Source: Candidatus Accumulibacter affinis
GTDB lineage: Bacteria; Pseudomonadota; Gammaproteobacteria; Burkholderiales; Rhodocyclaceae
NCBI GenBank assembly: GCA_016713625.1
Contig: JADJOT010000003.1
Coordinates: 62,001-126,000 of the forward strand
Length of the DNA: 64,000 nucleotides
Direction: 5' to 3'
Shown here: positions 9,328-18,200 of the stretch, piece after piece
Layout: every line of letters begins with the position of its first letter
Numbering within the stretch: position 1 is the stretch's first letter
Program-made: the position numbers and the translations under genes
Notes under the pieces: model-generated
The model's database searches: none
What the model saw: the letters and a program-made list of their open reading frames with translations, nothing else
What the model was told of the DNA's origin: nothing

Positions 9328-9345
9328 GTGTCGAAAAATCGACAC
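9328..9345. promoter_or_regulatory. Perfect 7-4-7 palindrome, candidate enhancer-binding site
   Basis: The sequence GTGTCGA-AAAA-TCGACAC is a perfect inverted repeat. It lies between the histidine kinase gene and the pseudopilin gene, with its centre about 73 bases upstream of the start site inferred for the sigma-54-type promoter. That is a plausible place for an upstream activator site. It could also form a hairpin, but no gene ends there, so a terminator role is unlikely. Confidence 0.5.
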
Positions 9346-9383
9346 CCTGGCCGCCGTTAGCGACCAAATCCAGGGGTTTTATC

Positions 9384-9399
9384 TGGCATGAAAAGTGCT
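9384..9399 (+). promoter_or_regulatory. Sigma-54-type (-24/-12) promoter of the pseudopilin gene
   Basis: The sequence TGGCATG-N4-GTGCT matches the RpoN consensus TGGCACG-N4-TTGCW. The invariant GG (9385-9386) and GC (9397-9398) have exactly the required 12-base phase. Transcription would start near 9410, leaving a leader of about 37 bases before the ATG. A ribosome-binding site, GGGGAACGAA, lies directly upstream of that ATG. Type IV pilin genes are commonly RpoN-dependent. Confidence 0.65.
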
Positions 9400-9446
9400 T
9401 GATATACACTACACGATTCTTTTTTCGACCGACCCTGGGGAACGAA

Positions 9447-10103
9447 ATGAACCAGCTGAACAAGCAACAGTCAGGCTTCACCCTTGTGGAGATTGCCATT
9501 GTACTCGTCATCATCGGCCTGCTGCTTGGCGGGGTGCTGAAGGGACAGGAGTTGATCAACAGCGCCAAGGTGAAGAACGTCGTCAATGATCTGAACGGCC
9601 TGGCGGCGGCGATCTACTCGTATCAGGATCGCTACAAGCGCCTCCCTGGAGATGACCCAGGCGCCGGCCCTGGTCGTTGGGCCTTGATCAGAACCCCAGG
9701 GAATGGTGACAACGTTTTGGGCGGCAACTACGAGTCCACTACAGATGCGGACGAGTCCCGCTTGCTCTGGGCGGAGCTTCGCCTTGCGGAGCTGGTTACC
9801 GGCCCGGTCGATAGCCTGGCAAACGCGGCCACGCAACCTGCCAACGCGCTGGGCGGCATCGTTGGCGTGCAGAGCAATGGTCTTGGGCTAACCGGTTTGC
9901 TGATCTGCTCAGGCAAACTGCCAGCGAAAATAGCCCAAGCGGTCGACCTCCAACTGGATGATGGCAATGCGACTACCGGCAACGTACGCTCATTGATCGA
10001 CAGCACACCGCCAACCACAATTGACGCAAGGACCAACGCAGCCCCGACGACGAACTACATCGACAACGGAAACAACCTCTACGTGGTTTGCCGGAGGATT
10101 TGA
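9447..10103 (+). CDS. Prepilin-type N-terminal cleavage/methylation protein
   Basis: The 218-residue protein has a short polar leader and the cleavage site SG/FTLVEIAIVLVII, with Glu at mature position 5. A hydrophobic helix and the pseudopilin spine helix follow, containing the segment KVKNVVNDLNGLAAAIYSYQ. The open frame extends far upstream, but the ATG at 9447 is chosen because it alone gives a proper prepilin leader and sits behind a good ribosome-binding site. The gene stands alone behind its own sigma-54-type promoter. It could be a major pseudopilin for the system encoded at 1-6277 or a separate pilin. Confidence 0.8.
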   Translation: MNQLNKQQSGFTLVEIAIVLVIIGLLLGGVLKGQELINSAKVKNVVNDLNGLAAAIYSYQDRYKRLPGDDPGAGPGRWALIRTPGNGDNVLGGNYESTTDADESRLLWAELRLAELVTGPVDSLANAATQPANALGGIVGVQSNGLGLTGLLICSGKLPAKIAQAVDLQLDDGNATTGNVRSLIDSTPPTTIDARTNAAPTTNYIDNGNNLYVVCRRI

Positions 10104-10188
10104 CGCGGGCCATCGCCTGGCCTTCCGTCGTTTGCCGTCGCCCGTCGATCGAGCGGCGCCGCTGCTGGCTTAGCGCAGCAAAGGCTTC

Positions 10189-10197
10189 TGTTATACT
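10189..10197 (+). promoter_or_regulatory. Extended -10 promoter of the kds-lpt operon
   Basis: TGTTATACT is an extended -10 element (TG-N-TATACT) located 27 bases before the kdsD ATG. The -35 region is poor (TTAGCG at 10170). No obvious ribosome-binding site precedes the ATG. Confidence 0.45.
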
Positions 10198-10223
10198 CGC
10201 CGCATGATGACCGCTGCCTCCTC

Positions 10224-11207
10224 ATGAGCCAAATCCAGCCATCGCCGCAGGCACTCGACCTTGCTCGTCAGGTTCTGCGCATCGAAGCCGAGGCCGTGCG
10301 GGTGCTGGCTGACCGCATCAACGGTAATTTCCTGGAAGCACTGCGGCTGATCCTCAATTGCCAGGGCCGCGTCATTGTCAGTGGTATGGGCAAGTCCGGC
10401 CATGTCGGGCGCAAGATCGCCTCGACACTGGCCAGCACCGGCACCCCCGCCTACTTCGTTCATCCCGCCGAAGCCAGCCATGGCGACCTCGGGATGATCA
10501 CCCGCGACGATGTGCTGATAGCGCTTTCCAACTCGGGCGAGAGTGCTGAGTTGCTGACCATAGTGCCGATCATCAAGCGCCAGGGCGCCAAGCTGATCAG
10601 CATGACCGGCAATCCGCAGTCGTCCTTGGCCATCGAGGCCGACGTCCACCTCGATGCGGCGGTGGCGCAGGAAGCTTGTCCGCTCAACCTTGCACCGACC
10701 GCCAGTACCACCGCTACGCTGGCTCTTGGCGACGCACTGGCCGTTGCCCTCCTGGATTCGCGCGGGTTTGGCGCTGAGGATTTTGCCCGTTCGCACCCGG
10801 GCGGCTCGCTCGGCCGCCGCCTGCTGACCCATGTTCGCGACGTCATGCGAGTCGGACCGGCGATTCCGGAAGTCGCTCCCGCCACCAGACTGCCCGACGC
10901 CATTCTCGAGATGTCGCGCGGTGGCATCGGCATGACCGCCGTGGTAAGCCCCGAACGTCGAGTGATCGGAGTCCTCACCGACGGCGACCTGCGTCGCGCC
11001 TTCGCCAATGACCTCGACCTGCGGACCTTGTCGGTCAGCGACATCATGGGCCGCCGGCCACGCTCGATCGGACCTGACCGACTCGCAGTCGAAGCGGTCG
11101 AAATGATGGAGCAACACAAGGTTAACCAGTTGCCGGTGGTCGACGCAGCCGGCATTCTCGTCGGCGCGCTGAACATGCACGACCTCTTCCAGGCCAAGGT
11201 GATTTGA
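10224..11207 (+). CDS. kdsD: Arabinose-5-phosphate isomerase (KpsF/GutQ family)
   Basis: This enzyme converts D-ribulose 5-phosphate to D-arabinose 5-phosphate, the first committed step to KDO for lipopolysaccharide. The 327-residue length is standard. An N-terminal SIS domain (about residues 35-180) carries the sugar-phosphate loop SGMGKSGHVGRK and the SNSGES motif. Two CBS domains follow (about 205-325). It is followed without a gap by kdsC, lptC and lptA, so KDO synthesis and LPS transport are co-expressed. Confidence 0.95.
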   Translation: MSQIQPSPQALDLARQVLRIEAEAVRVLADRINGNFLEALRLILNCQGRVIVSGMGKSGHVGRKIASTLASTGTPAYFVHPAEASHGDLGMITRDDVLIALSNSGESAELLTIVPIIKRQGAKLISMTGNPQSSLAIEADVHLDAAVAQEACPLNLAPTASTTATLALGDALAVALLDSRGFGAEDFARSHPGGSLGRRLLTHVRDVMRVGPAIPEVAPATRLPDAILEMSRGGIGMTAVVSPERRVIGVLTDGDLRRAFANDLDLRTLSVSDIMGRRPRSIGPDRLAVEAVEMMEQHKVNQLPVVDAAGILVGALNMHDLFQAKVI

Positions 11208-11761
11208 TGTCCGCTGCTTCCGTACACCAGGACGCCAGTGCCAGCGCACGGCGGCTCAAGCTGATGGCGTTCGATGTGGACGGCGTGCTCACCGACGGCT
11301 CGCTTTTCTACACCGATGAAGGCATCGAGATCAAAGCCTTCAATACCCTCGATGGACATGGCCTGAAGATGTTGCAACGGGCGGGAATCACCGTCGCCAT
11401 CATCACCGGCCGGCGCGCACGCTGCGTGGAAATTCGCGCCCGGAACCTGGGCATCGAGTATCTCTTTCAGGCCGTAGACAACAAGCTCGAGGTAATGAAC
11501 TCGCTGCTCGCGAAACTCGCCCTAACTGCCGACCAGGCCGGCTACATGGGCGACGATGTGCTCGATCTGCCGGTGATGACTGCCTGTGCTTTCTCGGCGA
11601 CGCCGGGCGACGGGCATGCGCTGGTCCAGCGCCACGCGGCGCTCACCACGGTACGTCACGGCGGCCGCGGTGCCGTGCGCGAAGCCTGTGAATACATTCT
11701 CGATGCACAGGGCAAGCTGGCCGCCGCGCTGGCACCGTACCTGGCGATGGGCGAAAGATGA
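11207..11761 (+). CDS. kdsC: 3-deoxy-D-manno-octulosonate 8-phosphate phosphatase
   Basis: This HAD-family phosphatase releases KDO from KDO 8-phosphate. The 184-residue length fits the tetrameric KdsC family. The nucleophile motif MAFDVDGVLTDG is at about residues 20-31, motif II is in ITGRRA, and the C-terminal acidic motif is MGDDVLDLP. The ATG shares one base with the kdsD stop; a TTG one codon upstream is possible but less likely. Its 3' end overlaps lptC by 4 bases. Confidence 0.95.
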   Translation: MSAASVHQDASASARRLKLMAFDVDGVLTDGSLFYTDEGIEIKAFNTLDGHGLKMLQRAGITVAIITGRRARCVEIRARNLGIEYLFQAVDNKLEVMNSLLAKLALTADQAGYMGDDVLDLPVMTACAFSATPGDGHALVQRHAALTTVRHGGRGAVREACEYILDAQGKLAAALAPYLAMGER

Positions 11762-12351
11762 AGCGGTGGAGTAGCGCGCTTCTGCCGCTGAGCATTCTGT
11801 TGATTCTGGTCGCCTTGACCACCTGGCTGCGCTATGCGACCGACTTGCCGGAAGTACGCCACGACGGCAAGAATCGTCACGATCCCGACTACATCATCAC
11901 GGAAGCGAACGGGCGCAAGCTCGACACCTCGGGTAAGCTGCTCTACACGCTGGCCGCTGCGGAGATTCGTCACTACCCTGACGACGATACCACTGAGCTG
12001 ACCAGGCCGACGCTGGTCTACCTGCATCCGACGCGGCCACCAGTAACCATCCGCGCAAATCATGGCCGTGCCAGTTCGCGAGGAGAACAAGTGGAGCTTT
12101 GGGATCAGGTCGAGGTCCAGCGCGCGGCGCGCGGCAAGGACGCGCAACTGCTGGCAACGATGTCCGAGTTGACGGTCCTTACCGATGAGGAAAAGGCCTT
12201 TACCAAGAGCAAAGTACTGATCACCCAGGGCAATTCCTGGGTGGAGGGTGTCGGGATGCAGGTCGATAACCAGTTGCAGACGTACGTCCTCGAATCCGCG
12301 GTCAGCGGACAAATCGAGAGCCATTTCGCCAGGAAGAAACCTCCGACATGA
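11758..12351 (+). CDS. lptC: LPS export ABC transporter periplasmic protein LptC
   Basis: The 197-residue bitopic protein has an N-terminal anchor (about residues 5-23, LLPLSILLILVALTTWL) and a beta-jellyroll periplasmic domain. It receives LPS from LptBFG and hands it to LptA. Overlapping ATGA junctions on both sides place it firmly in the kds-lpt operon. The family diverges strongly in sequence, so the call rests on size, topology and location between kdsC and lptA. Confidence 0.9.
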   Translation: MKRWSSALLPLSILLILVALTTWLRYATDLPEVRHDGKNRHDPDYIITEANGRKLDTSGKLLYTLAAAEIRHYPDDDTTELTRPTLVYLHPTRPPVTIRANHGRASSRGEQVELWDQVEVQRAARGKDAQLLATMSELTVLTDEEKAFTKSKVLITQGNSWVEGVGMQVDNQLQTYVLESAVSGQIESHFARKKPPT

Positions 12352-12950
12352 AGAAAGTCCAGTGCTTGGCCTGCGTGAGCAGCCTCCTTGTCGTTCTTGC
12401 GCTGCCGGCACAGGCCGAGCGCGCAGACCGTGACAAGCCGATCCACCTCGAAGGGGACCGCTTGACGATTGATGACATCCAGAAGGTTCAGATACTCGAG
12501 GGCAACGCGGTGCTGACCCAGGGCACGATGGAGCTGCGCACCAGCCGGCTGGTGGTCACCCAGGACCCCGATGGCTTCCGGAAAGCGGTTGCTACCGGCG
12601 GCGCGAATGGACTCGCGCATTTCAGGCAGAAGCGGGAAGGCGTCGAGGAATATACCGAAGGCGAGGCTGAGCGCATCGAACACGATGCGCGCAGCGAAGT
12701 CACGCAGTTCTTCATTCGCGCCTGGGCCCGCAGCGGCCAGGATGAGGTCAAGGGAGCGTACATTTCCTATGATGCGCTGAACGAGAAGTACCTGGTTACC
12801 ACGGCGAGTGGCTCGACCAAGAGCGCCACCGGGGCAGGGCAGGCACGCGTACGCGCAATCATTCAGCCGAGAGGCAAGGACCCCACGGACACAAAGGGCG
12901 AGCCTCCGACTCTCAAGCCGGCGGTCAAGATCACTCCCAGACCGGAATGA
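12348..12950 (+). CDS. lptA: LPS transport periplasmic protein LptA
   Basis: The 200-residue protein has a cleavable signal peptide (about residues 1-23, ending AQA) and an OstA-like beta-jellyroll domain with the LEGDRLTIDD and GNAVLTQG motifs. It forms the periplasmic bridge that carries LPS to LptDE. In many Betaproteobacteria lptB and rpoN follow immediately. Here they do not: a 314-base gap and two phasin genes come next. Confidence 0.93.
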   Translation: MKKVQCLACVSSLLVVLALPAQAERADRDKPIHLEGDRLTIDDIQKVQILEGNAVLTQGTMELRTSRLVVTQDPDGFRKAVATGGANGLAHFRQKREGVEEYTEGEAERIEHDARSEVTQFFIRAWARSGQDEVKGAYISYDALNEKYLVTTASGSTKSATGAGQARVRAIIQPRGKDPTDTKGEPPTLKPAVKITPRPE

Positions 12951-13106
12951 GTCCTCTCGCCGCAGTTTCACCTGCAGATCATTCGTCATTCGCGGTCATG
13001 ACGATTCCGGGCTGCCGCCACCCGCCGGTGACCAGGCAGCAAGCAGCCCGTGCTGGTCGCCACCACTGCCGTAAAAATTGGCTATAAAGCAGCATCCTGA
13101 AGATTT

Positions 13107-13183
13107 TGGTGCAGCGCAACAAAAAACACTTGACAAGGTTTTCCGAAAGCCTATAATTCGACTCATGGTGCAGTGCAACAAAA
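13107..13183 (+). promoter_or_regulatory. Two 18-bp direct repeats flanking the phasin promoter (probable PhaR operators)
   Basis: TGGTGCAGCGCAACAAAA at 13107-13124 and TGGTGCAGTGCAACAAAA at 13166-13183 differ at one base. The first abuts the -35 box and the second covers the expected transcription start. Repressors of the PhaR family bind TGCA-rich sites upstream of phasin genes and release them when PHA is present. The arrangement fits such autoregulated repression. phaR itself is not in the window. Confidence 0.65.
13130..13157 (+). promoter_or_regulatory. Near-consensus sigma-70 promoter of the phasin genes
   Basis: Both hexamers are perfect: TTGACA at 13130-13135 and TATAAT at 13152-13157, separated by 16 bases. 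This is the strongest sigma-70 promoter noticed in the window and fits an abundant granule protein. The operator-like repeats lie on both sides of it. Confidence 0.85.
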
Positions 13184-13264
13184 GACCGTGGCGCCAAGTG
13201 GTAGCATGGTCGGTGAGTCAATCATTGCACATGTGTGCCCATATTTTTCTTGAGGAGATTAACC

Positions 13265-13816
13265 ATGTTCAACACCCCAGAACAATTCGCCGCTGCCAAC
13301 AAGGCTTCCGTTGATGCGATGCTGACCCTTGCCAACACCGCTCTGGCCAGCGCCGAGCGTATTGCTGCGCTCAACCTGAATACCGCCCGCTCGATGCTCG
13401 AGGACGGTGTTGCCAACGCCAAGGCGATGCTTGGCGCGAAGGACGCGCAAGAGTTCTTTGCTGTACAGGCTTCGATTGCGCAGCCTGGCATCGAGAAGGC
13501 CGTCGCCTATTCGCGCAGCGTCTATGAAATCTCGGCCCAGTCCAAGGAAGAAATCTCCAAGCTGATCGAAGCACAGTTCGGCGATTTCCAGAAGCAGATC
13601 GTCGGTCTGCTCGAGAAGGCCACCAAGAACGCGCCGGCCGGTTCCGAAGTTGCGGTGAATGCCGTCAAGTCAGCGATTGCCGCAGCGACCACCGCCTTTG
13701 ACAACATGAACAAGGCTGCCAAGCAGGTTGCGGATATTGCTGAAACCAACGTCGCCGCTGCAACCAACGCCACCGTCAAGGCTGTCAGTGCCACTGCTGC
13801 TGCTGCCAAGAAATAG
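13265..13816 (+). CDS. Phasin family protein (PHA granule-associated)
   Basis: The 183-residue, largely helical protein matches the phasin family (PF09361): MFNTPEQF at the start, a central amphipathic region containing YSRSVYEIS, and an Ala/Thr/Lys-rich tail ending in AAAAKK. Phasins coat polyhydroxyalkanoate granules and control their size and number. The ATG at 13265 is chosen over an upstream GTG because it sits behind GAGGAG and begins with the family N-terminus. A second phasin follows after 28 bases. Confidence 0.9.
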   Translation: MFNTPEQFAAANKASVDAMLTLANTALASAERIAALNLNTARSMLEDGVANAKAMLGAKDAQEFFAVQASIAQPGIEKAVAYSRSVYEISAQSKEEISKLIEAQFGDFQKQIVGLLEKATKNAPAGSEVAVNAVKSAIAAATTAFDNMNKAAKQVADIAETNVAAATNATVKAVSATAAAAKK

Positions 13817-13844
13817 GCCCGATTAGCCACTTACGGAGATATCC

Positions 13845-14396
13845 ATGAACAACCCCATCGATCTTGAAAAACTCGCCCAAAGCCAGAAAGCCAACGCCCA
13901 AGTCATGATGACGCTGGTGCGCACGGCTTTCCACGGTCTCGAGCAATTGTCCGCTCTGAATCTCGCCGCCAGCCGCGAGTTGTTCAACAGTACGGCTACT
14001 GGCGCGCAACAGATGTTGGGCGTCAAGGATCCCAAGGAATTGGGTAACATCGCCGGTTCGCTCGCGCGTCCCAACGTAGACAAGCTGATGGAGTACTCGC
14101 GCAGCCTCTACGATCTGGCCGCCAACATGCAGCGCGAAATCACCTCGGTGATGGAAGATCAGTACAGCACCCTGCGCCACGACACGGCTGGCCTGATCAG
14201 CAAGGTTGGCGCTGCCAGCCCGATCTCCGGGGATGTGTTCGGCGCGGCGATGAAGCAGATGATGACGGCTTCGAGTACGGCTTTCGAGAATATTTCGCAA
14301 ATGGCCAAACAGATGACGGACATCGCTGACACCAACGTCAAGGCGGTTTCCAGTGCTACTGCCCAGGCCGCTGCTGCTCTGACACCAAAGAAGTAG
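13845..14396 (+). CDS. Second phasin family protein
   Basis: This is also 183 residues, with the same layout as the upstream phasin: a helical body containing YSRSLYDLAANMQREI (compare YSRSVYEISAQSKEEI in the first) and an Ala-rich tail ending in TPKK. A ribosome-binding site, ACGGAG, precedes the ATG. The two are diverged tandem paralogues, probably co-transcribed from the single strong promoter and ended by the hairpin at 14429. Different granule roles are possible but not shown by the sequence. Confidence 0.88.
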   Translation: MNNPIDLEKLAQSQKANAQVMMTLVRTAFHGLEQLSALNLAASRELFNSTATGAQQMLGVKDPKELGNIAGSLARPNVDKLMEYSRSLYDLAANMQREITSVMEDQYSTLRHDTAGLISKVGAASPISGDVFGAAMKQMMTASSTAFENISQMAKQMTDIADTNVKAVSSATAQAAAALTPKK

Positions 14397-14428
14397 GCAA
14401 CGCCAACGGCGTCTGACTTCGCCCATTA

Positions 14429-14452
14429 CCCCGGCTGCGGCCGGGGTTTGTT
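14429..14452 (+). terminator. Rho-independent terminator after the phasin pair
   Basis: A perfect 7-bp stem (CCCCGGC-TGCG-GCCGGGG, 14429-14446) is followed by the T-rich run TTTGTTCGTTT. It lies 33 bases after the second phasin stop and before a convergent gene. Confidence 0.85.
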
Positions 14453-14469
14453 CGTTTACGACTGCGCTA

Positions 14470-15225
14470 TCAGGATCGCCACTGCCAGCTGATGCCACGC
14501 CGCTCGACCTCCTGCCGGATAAGTGTCATCGCTTCCTCGACGAGTAGCGGATCGCCTTCGACCCCGAGTTCAAGGTACCGCCGCTCCTCCTTCTTCGACA
14601 TCGACGGCAGGCTGAAGAGTCTTAATGCCGGAAAATCGGCGACGACCTGTTCCATCAGATCCAGCAGCGCACTCTCGTAGCAATTCGCCCCGGTCAGCAG
14701 GAATGCCTTCTCGACCAGGGGCTGCTGGTGAAAAAGCGCTGCGTAGAAGGTGTCAAGCGCCCATTCCGCCATCGGATGCGCCATCTGCGGAAAACCCGGC
14801 AGGAAGTGATGATCGCGCACGCGAAACCCGGGGATGCGGTTGAACGGATTCGGGATGATCTCGACGTCGCGCGGGAAGGTACCCAGGAGCAGGCGAACGT
14901 CGGTGATCTCGGCACCAAAGCGAGCGCGGATCTCGCGTTCGGCATCGGGATGCAGGACCAGGTCGACGCCCAGTGCCGCCGCCGCCGCTTGCCGGGTATG
15001 GTCGTCGGGGGTGTTGCCGATGCCGCCGAAGCTGAAAACGACATCGCCCGCGGCAAGGCTGCGCCGCAGCGTTGCCGCAATACGCGCGCGTTCGTCGCCG
15101 AGGTATTCAGCCCATGACAAACGCAATCCGCGTTCGCCCAGCAGTTCGGCAATTTTCGCAAAGTGCCGGTCGACGCGTTTCCCGGAAAGGATCTCGTCAC
15201 CGATGATGATCGCCCCGAAACTCAT
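14470..15225 (-). CDS. CinA/MoaB-like molybdopterin-binding domain protein
   Basis: The 251-residue protein has the MoCF-binding fold typical of the CinA N-terminal half: GAIIIGDEILSGKRVD at the start, then the FGGIGNTPDD motif, then a long tail. The C-terminal nicotinamide-nucleotide amidase domain of full CinA (about 420 residues) is absent, as in many stand-alone family members. The start at 15225 is preferred over one 14 codons upstream because GGAAGAG precedes it. It is convergent with the phasins and follows hrpA on the same strand. A precise substrate is not known from the sequence. Confidence 0.8.
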   Translation of the reverse strand: MSFGAIIIGDEILSGKRVDRHFAKIAELLGERGLRLSWAEYLGDERARIAATLRRSLAAGDVVFSFGGIGNTPDDHTRQAAAAALGVDLVLHPDAEREIRARFGAEITDVRLLLGTFPRDVEIIPNPFNRIPGFRVRDHHFLPGFPQMAHPMAEWALDTFYAALFHQQPLVEKAFLLTGANCYESALLDLMEQVVADFPALRLFSLPSMSKKEERRYLELGVEGDPLLVEEAMTLIRQEVERRGISWQWRS

Positions 15226-15273
15226 TGCTCTTCCTTCGCCGTTGTCTGCTGGTTGAATACGGTCCACATCATC

Positions 15274-18200
15274 TCAGAAACCTTCCCACATCTTCTGCAA
15301 GCGCTTGCTCGACACCGGCACCGGCGTACGCAGTTCCTGCGCGAACAGCTGCACGCGAAGTTCTTCGAGCAACCAGCGGAACTGTTCGAGCTGCGCGTCG
15401 ACCATGCCCTGCCTCGCAAGCACGCTGGCACGCCGCTCGTAGTTTGCCCACAACGGCGCCAACTCCGCCAGCAGGCGGGCGTCACGCGCAAGCGCCGGGG
15501 GCCCACCCGCTTTCAGCTTGTCGAGGCGCAAGCCGATTGCCTTCAGGTAGCGCGGATACTGTTGCAGCCGCTCGAAAGGCGTGTCGACGATGAAGCGCTT
15601 GCTGATCAGACGCGCCATTTGACCCTCGACGTCCGGCAACGTGCCGCCAAAGGCCTTGAAGCCCGGCAGCTTCTTTTGCAGCGCGTGCCAGTCGGCGAGA
15701 ATCTGCCCGATCAGGCGGCAGATCTCCTGTGCCAACAGGCCGAGCCGCGGCCTGGCCTCGAGACAGCGTGCGCGGAATCCTGCCGTTTCAGTCGGCCATG
15801 GCTCGACCAGACAGGCGCGCGCGCAGCTCAGATCGATCAACTGCCGTCGCAATTCATCCAGCGGCCCGAGCGCCATGTACTGCATGGCCATCTGGTTCAG
15901 CCCGGGGAGATTCCTTTCCAGGTACTTGAGTTGCTCGCGAAACTGCAGCATGAACAGGCGCAACAGACCCGAGCGGTGCACCTGCTGCGCCTCCGCGGGC
16001 GAATCAAAGACGCGCAAGGAGACGCTGTCGCCATCGTCGATCAGACCAGGGTAGCCGAGCACCCGCTGTCCGCCAGCCAGCCCGACCTCCATCAACTCGG
16101 GCAGCTCGCCAAAAACCCAGTCGCTCATCCCCGTATATTCGCCGGGCGTTTCGTGCAACCCGGCAAACTCCTGCTTCGCTTCGCGCCCCCATTCGCTGCG
16201 CAGTTCGTTCAGATTCCGGCTCAGCGCCAGCTGACGCCCGTTCTCGTCGAGCAGGCGGAAATTGAACGAGAGATGCGCCGGCAGGGCCTCCGGGCGAAAA
16301 GCGTCGGGGGTGATCTCCCAGCCGCGCGCATTGAGTCCGCGCGACTGCAGAATGAAGGCGATCAGCGCCATTACCAGTGGCTTGTCCGCAGGAGACACCT
16401 GCGCCACGAACTCGGCCGCAAAATCGGGCACCGGCACCAGCTTCGCGCGCAGTCGCTGGGGCAGCGTTTTCACCAGCTGCATGACCTTTTCCCTGAGCAG
16501 CCCCGGCACCAGCCACTCGCAGCGCGCGCCGGGAATCTGGTTCAGTTGCGCCAGCGGGATGGACAGCGTCACACCATCGCGCGGGCTACCCGGTTCGAAG
16601 TGATAGGCCAGCTCGTAATCGACGCCAGCGAGCCGCAAATGATGCGGAAATGCCTCGCTGGTGACTCCTGCCGCCTCGTGCCGCATCAAATCCTCGCGCT
16701 GCAGGTAAAGCAGGCGTGGCGTCTCGCGCTCGACCTCGCGCCGCCACTTGTCGAAGCTGGCGCCGCTGTAGATTCCCTCGGGGATGATCCGGTCGTAGAA
16801 GGCAAAGATCAGCTCGTCGTCGACCAGGACGTCAGGTCGGCGTGACTTGTGTTCGAGGGTTTCGATTTCGAGCATCAACTGCTGGTTGTGCGTAAAGAAT
16901 TCCCAGCGTCGCTCGAACTCGTCGCTGACCTCGCCGTCGACCAGCGCCTGGCGGATGAAGATCTCGCGCGCCTCCTGCGGGTTGAGCGGTCCGAAGTTCA
17001 CGCGTCGGCGCGGCTCGACGACAATGCCGTAGAGCGTGATGCGCTCGAAAGCGACCGCCTGCATCGCCTTCTTCTCCCAGTGCGGGTCGAAGCAGCTGCG
17101 CTTGAGCAGGTGTGCGCCGACCCGTTCCAGCCATTCGGGTTCGATACGCGCAACGCAGCGCGCGAACAGCCGCGTCGTCTCACTGACTTCGGCAGCGACG
17201 ATCCACTTGCCGGCCTTCTTCTGCAGGGCCGACCCCGGATGAATCAGGAACTTGATGCCGCGCGCGCCGAGATAATGCGCCGAGTCCTCGGACTTGCAGC
17301 CGAGGTTGCCGAGCAGGCCGGCGAGCAGCGCGCGATGAATGGCGTCGTAAGCCGCTGGCAACTGGTTCTCCAGCCAGTGATGCTCGGCGGCCAGCGCGTG
17401 CAACTGACTGTGAATGTCGCGCCACTCGCGCATGCGCAGCGCCGACAGGAAATTGTCGTGGCAGGCTTCGACCAGCTTGCGCTGCGACTTGCGGTGTTCG
17501 ACCTCGCTCTGATACCAGTCCCAGAGCCGCAGCCAGGAAAGGAACTCCGACTTCTCGTCGGCGAACTTGCGGTGTGCCGCATCGGCCGTCCCCTGCCGTT
17601 CCTGCGGCCGCTCGCGCGGGTCCTGCACCGACAGTGCAGCGGCAATCACCAGCACCTCGCGCAGGCAGCCTTCGTCGCGCGCGGCGACGATCATCCGCCC
17701 GAGTCGCGGGTCGAGCGGCATCTTCGCCAGTTCCTCGCCGGTTGGCGTCAGCGCATGTTCGGCAGTCACCGCGCCGAGTTCAAGCAGCAACTGGTAACCG
17801 TCGCTGATCGCCTTGCGCGGCGGTGCCTCGATAAACGGGAAATCCTCGACATCGCCAAGGCGCAGCGCTTTCATGCGCAGGATCACCCCGGCCAGCGACG
17901 AGCGCACGATCTCCGGATCGGCATACGCCGGCCGCAGCGCGAAATCCTGCTCTTCGTAGAGACGAATGCACACCCCCGCCGCTACCCGACCACAGCGTCC
18001 AGCCCGCTGGTTGGCCGCAGCCTGGGCGATCTTCTCGATCTGCAACTGCTCGACCTTGTTGCGATACGAGTAGCGCTTGACCCGCGCCAGGCCCGAATCG
18101 ACGACGTAGCGGATCCCCGGCACGGTCAGCGAAGTCTCCGCGACGTTGGTCGCCAGGACGATGCGGCGGCCGACGTGCGGCTTGAAGATGCGGCTCTGCT

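Larger units (their letters stand above)
12951..13264 (+). promoter_or_regulatory. lptA-phasin intergenic region
   Basis: The first 150 bases hold nothing I recognise. The second half carries the phasin promoter and operators described separately. A perfect palindrome, GCACA-TG-TGTGC (13227-13238), lies in the leader and could be a further operator. A ribosome-binding site, GAGGAG, lies just before the phasin ATG. Confidence 0.5.

Noticed and set aside
10108..10122. Hairpin GGCCA-TCGCC-TGGCC after the pseudopilin
   Set aside because: Only a 5-bp stem and no proper T run, so I do not call it a terminator.
15163..16845. Open frame of 560 codons on the plus strand
   Set aside because: Antisense to the C-terminal half of hrpA and the CinA-like gene. 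No motif, no ribosome-binding site.
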